This document shows, piece by piece, positions 52,792 through 55,761 of a DNA stretch of 55,761 nt; the stretch's first letter is position 1; every line of letters begins with the position of its first letter. This DNA is from Halomonas sp. (GTDB taxonomy: Bacteria; Pseudomonadota; Gammaproteobacteria; Pseudomonadales; Halomonadaceae): contig NZ_JAFWFN010000028.1 of the NCBI RefSeq assembly GCF_017515565.1, forward strand, positions 1 to 55,761, in the 5' to 3' direction. The position numbers and the translations under genes were made by a program. Below the pieces are notes generated by a model. The model saw only the letters and a program-made list of their open reading frames with translations. It did no database searches and had not been told where the DNA came from.

Positions 52792-53226
52792 ATGCCAACC
52801 GTTAATCGTACCGCCTTGGTGCGGCACACCCCCCAGCAAATGTTCGATTTAGTCAATGATTTCGAACGCTATCCCGAATTTTTGCCGGGGTGTCGCCGCG
52901 CGCGCTTGCTTGAGCGCGATGCTATTCACTTAATCGGCGAAATGACCCTAGGGCGCGCCGGTGTTGAACAAACTATTACCACCCGTAACGATCTCTTTGA
53001 GCCCGAGCGGATAGAAATGTCGCTAGTGAAAGGCCCCTTCAAGCGGCTCACAGGCCGCTGGCTGTTTATCCCCATGGGGGAGGATGCCTGCAAGGTTAGC
53101 CTAGAAATGGATTTTGAGTTTAGCAATCGGCTGCTAGGCATGGCGTTTGGCAAACTCTTCCAGCAAATTGCCGGACAGCTCGTAGACGCCTTCACCAAGC
53201 GTGCTGACGAGCTGTATGGACGCTGA
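52792..53226 (+). CDS. ratA: RatA/START-domain ubiquinone-binding protein
   Basis: A 144-aa member of the RatA/Coq10 SRPBCC family. MPTVNRTALVRHTPQQMFDL, YPEFLPGCRRARLLER, GPFKRLTGRWLFIP and FGKLFQQIAGQLVDAFTKRA match the family. Coq10 relatives bind ubiquinone; in E. coli the protein has also been called a ribosome association toxin. ATG 52792 lies after GGAGAGG; an upstream in-frame ATG at 52762 is less likely. Divergent from smpB and overlapping rnfH, the standard gammaproteobacterial order. Confidence 0.94.
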   Translation: MPTVNRTALVRHTPQQMFDLVNDFERYPEFLPGCRRARLLERDAIHLIGEMTLGRAGVEQTITTRNDLFEPERIEMSLVKGPFKRLTGRWLFIPMGEDACKVSLEMDFEFSNRLLGMAFGKLFQQIAGQLVDAFTKRADELYGR

Positions 53227-53527
53227 TGCGATTACCGTAGAGGTCGCCTTTGGGTTGCCTCATAAGCAGCGCTTAGTGGCCGTTAGGGTGCCTCAGGGCA
53301 CAACGGCACGCCAGGCAGTGGCAGTAGCCGATTTGCCAAGCTTGTTTCCTGAACTGCCTAGCAACACCTTTGACCAAGCGCCGCTGGGTATTTTTGGCAA
53401 AGCGCTGCGTCAGCCTGAAAAAGAAGTCCTGCGCGCGGGCGACCGTGTTGAGGTTTACCGCCCGCTGCAGGTTGACCCCAAAGCCGCAAGGCTTGAGCGC
53501 GCAAAGCGCCAAGCCAAGGGCCAGTAA
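53216..53527 (+). CDS. rnfH: RnfH family protein
   Basis: A 103-aa ubiquitin-fold (beta-grasp) protein: ITVEVAFGLPHKQRLVAVRVPQG..TARQAV, quoted in part as ITVEVAFGLPHKQ, then LGIFGKALRQPEKEVLRAGD and RVEVYRPLQVDPKAAR, the defining RnfH C-terminal motif. Function unknown. The ATG at 53216 lies inside the ratA 3' end (11-base overlap), implying coupled translation. Ends three bases from the convergent bamE gene. Confidence 0.92.
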   Translation: MDADAITVEVAFGLPHKQRLVAVRVPQGTTARQAVAVADLPSLFPELPSNTFDQAPLGIFGKALRQPEKEVLRAGDRVEVYRPLQVDPKAARLERAKRQAKGQ

Positions 53528-53530
53528 GTA

Positions 53531-54001
53531 TTACTCGGTCATAATCACCGGCTGCGGGTTGGGATCGTTCTCAGGGGTTGGTGCTTGCTGGGTAGGCGTG
53601 GGCAGCGCTTCTAACGGGTCAGCCCCTTCTACCGCCGGGCCTACGCCGCTATCGGAGCTGATTGGAAGATCGCCCGAGAAGTTGCCCTGCTGATCAATAT
53701 TGACCAAGCGCCCTGCGTTATCAAAGGTAAGGGTAACGCGGCGCTGCTCCACGCCGCTGTAGGCTTTGTCGAGGCGGTAAACGTAGTCCCACTGCTGTGA
53801 GTCGAAGGGCGCTTCTAACAGCGGACGACCCATTACGTAGGTTACCTGCTCCTGGGTCATCCCCGGTTGGAGCTGGCTAACCATCTCTTGGGTGACCAGG
53901 TTGCCCTGGGGAATGTCGCGCTTGTAAACGCCAACGTAGCTGCAGCCACTAACAACGGCTAGGGCAACGGAAAGGGTAATGATACGAGTCAATTTTTGCA
54001 T
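53531..54001 (-). CDS. bamE: outer membrane assembly lipoprotein BamE
   Basis: A 156-aa lipoprotein of the BAM complex that folds outer-membrane proteins. Signal MQKLTRIITLSVALAVVSGC with lipobox VSGC, then YKRDIPQGNLVTQEMVSQL, QPGMTQEQVTYVMGRPLL and DSQQWDYVYRL, the SmpA/OmlA core. The C-terminal ~40 residues are a Pro/Ala/Glu-rich extension (EALPTPTQQAPTPEND) longer than in E. coli. ATG 54001 fits the signal peptide. Divergent from fur. Confidence 0.95.
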   Translation of the reverse strand: MQKLTRIITLSVALAVVSGCSYVGVYKRDIPQGNLVTQEMVSQLQPGMTQEQVTYVMGRPLLEAPFDSQQWDYVYRLDKAYSGVEQRRVTLTFDNAGRLVNIDQQGNFSGDLPISSDSGVGPAVEGADPLEALPTPTQQAPTPENDPNPQPVIMTE

Positions 54002-54073
54002 TTGAGCCTGTTCTTCACTATCGTGGTTTCGGTCGATCATACCCGACCTAACCTGTTACTGCGAAGAGCAACC

Positions 54074-54526
54074 ATGGCCGATCAGAACCATGAACTGCGC
54101 AAAGCCGGGCTGAAAGTGACCCTGCCGCGCGTCAAGATCCTGCAGATTCTCGAAAATGCTTCGGGTCAACACCACCTTAGCGCAGAAGAAGTGTACAAAA
54201 CACTGATTGATGCGGGCGAGGATGTTGGTCTGGCAACCGTCTATCGCGTGCTGACTCAGTTTGAGTCGGCAGGTTTAGTGATTCGTCACAATTTTGACGG
54301 TGGCCATGCGGTATTCGAGATGACCCAAGAAGACCACCATGACCACATGGTGTGTCTGGAAAGCGGTGAAATCATCGAGTTTCTTGATGACATCATCGAG
54401 CGTCGCCAGCAAGAAATAGCGGAAGAGCACGGCTACGAGCTAGTAGACCACGCCCTTGTGTTGTATGTGCGCCCTCGTGGGTCGGACATTACGCGCCAAG
54501 ACAGTGGCCCTACGAATAAAAAATAG
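54074..54526 (+). CDS. fur: ferric uptake regulator Fur
   Basis: A 150-aa iron-responsive repressor. The HTH region shows LRKAGLKVTLPRVKIL, HHLSAEEVYKTL and VGLATVYRVLTQFESAGLV. Metal-site residues sit in HHDHMVCLESGEIIEF and in the C-terminal HALVLYVRP. The first CxxC is reduced to a single Cys (CLES) and there is no second pair, as in Pseudomonas-type Fur and unlike E. coli Fur. ATG 54074 after GAAGAG. Shares the usual bamE-fur divergent intergenic region. Confidence 0.96.
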   Translation: MADQNHELRKAGLKVTLPRVKILQILENASGQHHLSAEEVYKTLIDAGEDVGLATVYRVLTQFESAGLVIRHNFDGGHAVFEMTQEDHHDHMVCLESGEIIEFLDDIIERRQQEIAEEHGYELVDHALVLYVRPRGSDITRQDSGPTNKK

Positions 54527-54540
54527 CCGTTAATCGCGCT

Positions 54541-54596
54541 AAAAAAAGCCCCCTGGGAGTCAGTGAAATATCACTGTCGCCTTGGGGGCTTTTTTA
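54541..54596. terminator. bidirectional terminator between fur and the LysE-family gene
   Basis: AAGCCCCC (54546-54553) / GGGGGCTT (54584-54591) with an inner CAGTGA-AATA-TCACTG hairpin. It is flanked by seven A's and TTTTTT, so it serves both convergent genes. Confidence 0.88.
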
Positions 54597-54620
54597 TGTA
54601 TAGCATTTTTAAGTCTATTT

Positions 54621-55232
54621 TTAACGGATTGCGGTGGGGGCAAGTGAAAGCGCCACCAGCAACATAATGATACCAATTAGCGTATCGAAGATTCGCCATG
54701 CGCGAGGAGATTGCAGTTTGGGGCCAAGAAAGCGGCCAAACCCCGCCAGGGAGAAAAACCACAATAGCGAAGCAGAAGACGCCCCAACAACGAACGCGGT
54801 TGTATTGGCTTGCTGCACGCCGACACTGCCAATAAGCACAACGGTATCAAGGTATACGTGCGGATTTAAAAGCGAAATGGCGGCTGCTTGGCCCGCAATC
54901 TGCCAGCCGGTATGGGCGCCACGCTGTTGGCTGGTTAGCAAACCGCTGCTGCCCTGCCAGGCGCGCTTGAAGGCTTGCCCGCCTAGCCAGCACAGTAGCG
55001 CGATGCCTAGCCATGTCATGACCAGTATAAGTGTAGGTAGCCGCTGTTGAAGCGACTCAATGCTATAAACACCCAGCGTAATCAGGGTGGCATCGATACT
55101 GGCGCAAATGGCAGCCACTACCCAGGGGTACTCTCGGCGCATGCTTTTATTAAGCACCCAGGCGTTTTGGGCGCCAATGGCGACAATTAAACCGAGGGAA
55201 ATGCCAAAGCCCGTGAGTAGCGACGGTGTCAT
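54621..55232 (-). CDS. LysE/ArgO-family amino-acid exporter
   Basis: A 203-aa inner-membrane exporter with six helices: GFGISLGLIVAIGAQNAWVL at the start (the IGAQNA signature), FKRAWQGSSG in the central loop, and LLNPHVYLDTVVLIGSVG. These are hallmarks of the LysE/ArgO branch, exporting lysine or arginine. ATG 55232. No adjacent ArgP/LysG regulator is visible within the window. Confidence 0.92.
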   Translation of the reverse strand: MTPSLLTGFGISLGLIVAIGAQNAWVLNKSMRREYPWVVAAICASIDATLITLGVYSIESLQQRLPTLILVMTWLGIALLCWLGGQAFKRAWQGSSGLLTSQQRGAHTGWQIAGQAAAISLLNPHVYLDTVVLIGSVGVQQANTTAFVVGASSASLLWFFSLAGFGRFLGPKLQSPRAWRIFDTLIGIIMLLVALSLAPTAIR

Positions 55233-55700
55233 GCGCAGTGCCTCTAATGCTGATAAATGAGCCTTTTACAATAAGTGTGGGCTTATTTATTAATCTAACG
55301 AATAATATTTATGCTACATAAGCATTTCTTATGCTAAGAGCTATCTATAGTTTCGTCAGCGCAGTGTTTTTCCAGACCCCTAGTTAGCAGGCGTGTGAAT
55401 GTGGCTGTGAATGTGGCTGTGAATGTGGCTGTGGATAGAAGTGTGGATAAGCGTGTGGGTAGTAGGTGGGTATGCATGTGAAAAGGTGTGATTAGTTCTT
55501 GGCCTTTGTACGCAAAATGCCCGCATTGTCGACTTTTCGTACCCGCCATAATGCAAAGCACTTTTATTACGCTGCAAATTTGTGCAATGCGCTTTACCAA
55601 GCCGCGCGCAAAGCATCGCCCAGTCGGGCGGTGATACAAGCGCGCATCGCGTAGCGATGCCAGTGTTGATATTGCCACCAACCCCTGATATTTTTCCAGT
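55233..55700. other. intergenic region between the exporter and the TnpB-like gene
   Basis: The left part (55240-55350) is AT-rich and should contain the exporter promoter. A 12-bp tandem repeat follows at 55394-55429. A hairpin GCATCGC-GTA-GCGATGC at 55644-55660 precedes the TnpB-like gene and may be part of the left end of an IS200/IS605-type element. I see no supported gene here. Confidence 0.5.
55394..55429. repeat. 12-bp tandem repeat
   Basis: TGTGAATGTGGC is repeated three times without change (55394, 55406, 55418). Two degenerate units beginning TGTGGATA follow, to about 55453. No spacers, so it is a simple tandem repeat. Confidence 0.85.
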
Positions 55701-55761
55701 ATGACAAAGCGTGCCTACAAAGAACGGTTCTATCCCACCTCCGACCAGGCTGAACTGCTGG
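55701..55761 (+). CDS. TnpB-like transposon protein, N-terminal fragment cut by window edge
   Basis: The last 61 bases encode MTKRAYKERFYPTSDQAELL, matching the N-terminal helix-turn-helix start of IS200/IS605/IS1341 OrfB (TnpB) proteins, which typically read RAYKxRxYPTxxQxxLL. TnpB proteins are RNA-guided nucleases related to Cas12. Only the start is in the window, so completeness, a partner tnpA and the guide RNA cannot be judged. No strong ribosome site is seen. Confidence 0.75.
   Translation, partial: MTKRAYKERFYPTSDQAELL

Noticed and set aside
55394-55453. Possible CRISPR array from regular repeats
   Set aside because: The 12-bp units are directly adjacent with no spacers and no dyad; it is a simple tandem repeat.
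55334-55681. 115-codon open frame on the minus strand
   Set aside because: Its C-terminal part is only the translation of the tandem repeat (TATFTATFT), it has no ribosome site, and it resembles no family.

Overview
The window is a typical stretch of a gammaproteobacterial chromosome, most likely from Halomonas or a close relative in the Halomonadaceae. Three things point there. The rplU-rpmA-obgE-proB, ssrA-smpB-ratA-rnfH and bamE-fur neighbourhoods are gammaproteobacterial. There is an NhaD-type Na+/H+ antiporter. Many regulators and transporters look like those of halophilic marine heterotrophs. Taxonomy is inferred from protein resemblance only; no search was run.

Layout. 1-3.2 kb: ugpB (glycerol-3-phosphate binding protein) divergent from argE, plus a small conserved gene. 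3.4-8.5 kb: a YchJ-like protein, an orphan Bug/TctC periplasmic binding protein and a membrane LOV-GGDEF-EAL protein. 8.5-14.4 kb: GIY-YIG protein, HDAC-like deacetylase, a small unknown gene, and a coupled FAN1-like nuclease / Fe-S helicase-nuclease pair. 14.4-17.3 kb: homocysteine methyltransferase, secreted ExeM/NucH nuclease, tRNA-Pro(CGG). 17.4-21.9 kb: ispB divergent from rplU-rpmA-obgE-proB. 21.9-25.9 kb: DUF1853 protein, a 29-residue membrane protein, a ferric-reductase-like oxidoreductase, and glutamate dehydrogenase. 26-32.2 kb: EAL-CBS-GGDEF protein and phnD-phnC-phnE-phnE-phosphatase operon. 32.3-41.7 kb: NlpC/P60 lipoprotein, porin, PAS-GGDEF-EAL protein, small genes, GST, and a binding-protein-PAS-GGDEF-EAL protein. 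41.8-45.5 kb: nhaD, LysR regulator and SbtA-like bicarbonate transporter. 45.6-49.5 kb: two tail-to-tail transcription units, each headed by a TPP riboswitch (a sodium:solute symporter; an SDR plus flavin monooxygenase). 49.6-55.2 kb: chemoreceptor, ssrA, smpB, ratA, rnfH, bamE, fur, and a LysE-family exporter. The right edge cuts into a TnpB-like transposon gene.

How parts work together. Three promoters (ugpB, the EAL-CBS-GGDEF gene, phnD) carry 11-bp-phased CTGTCAT-like repeats, i.e. candidate PhoB boxes. They would join organophosphorus uptake and a cyclic-di-GMP enzyme in one phosphate-starvation response. Four of the genes encode GGDEF/EAL proteins with different sensor inputs (LOV plus 7-TM, CBS, PAS, periplasmic binding domain). 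The two TPP-riboswitch units suggest a thiamin-precursor uptake and oxidative salvage module whose enzymatic half I do not recognise as a described pathway. I regard the TPP-controlled SDR/monooxygenase pair and the Pho-box-controlled c-di-GMP enzyme as the best candidates for undescribed biology here.
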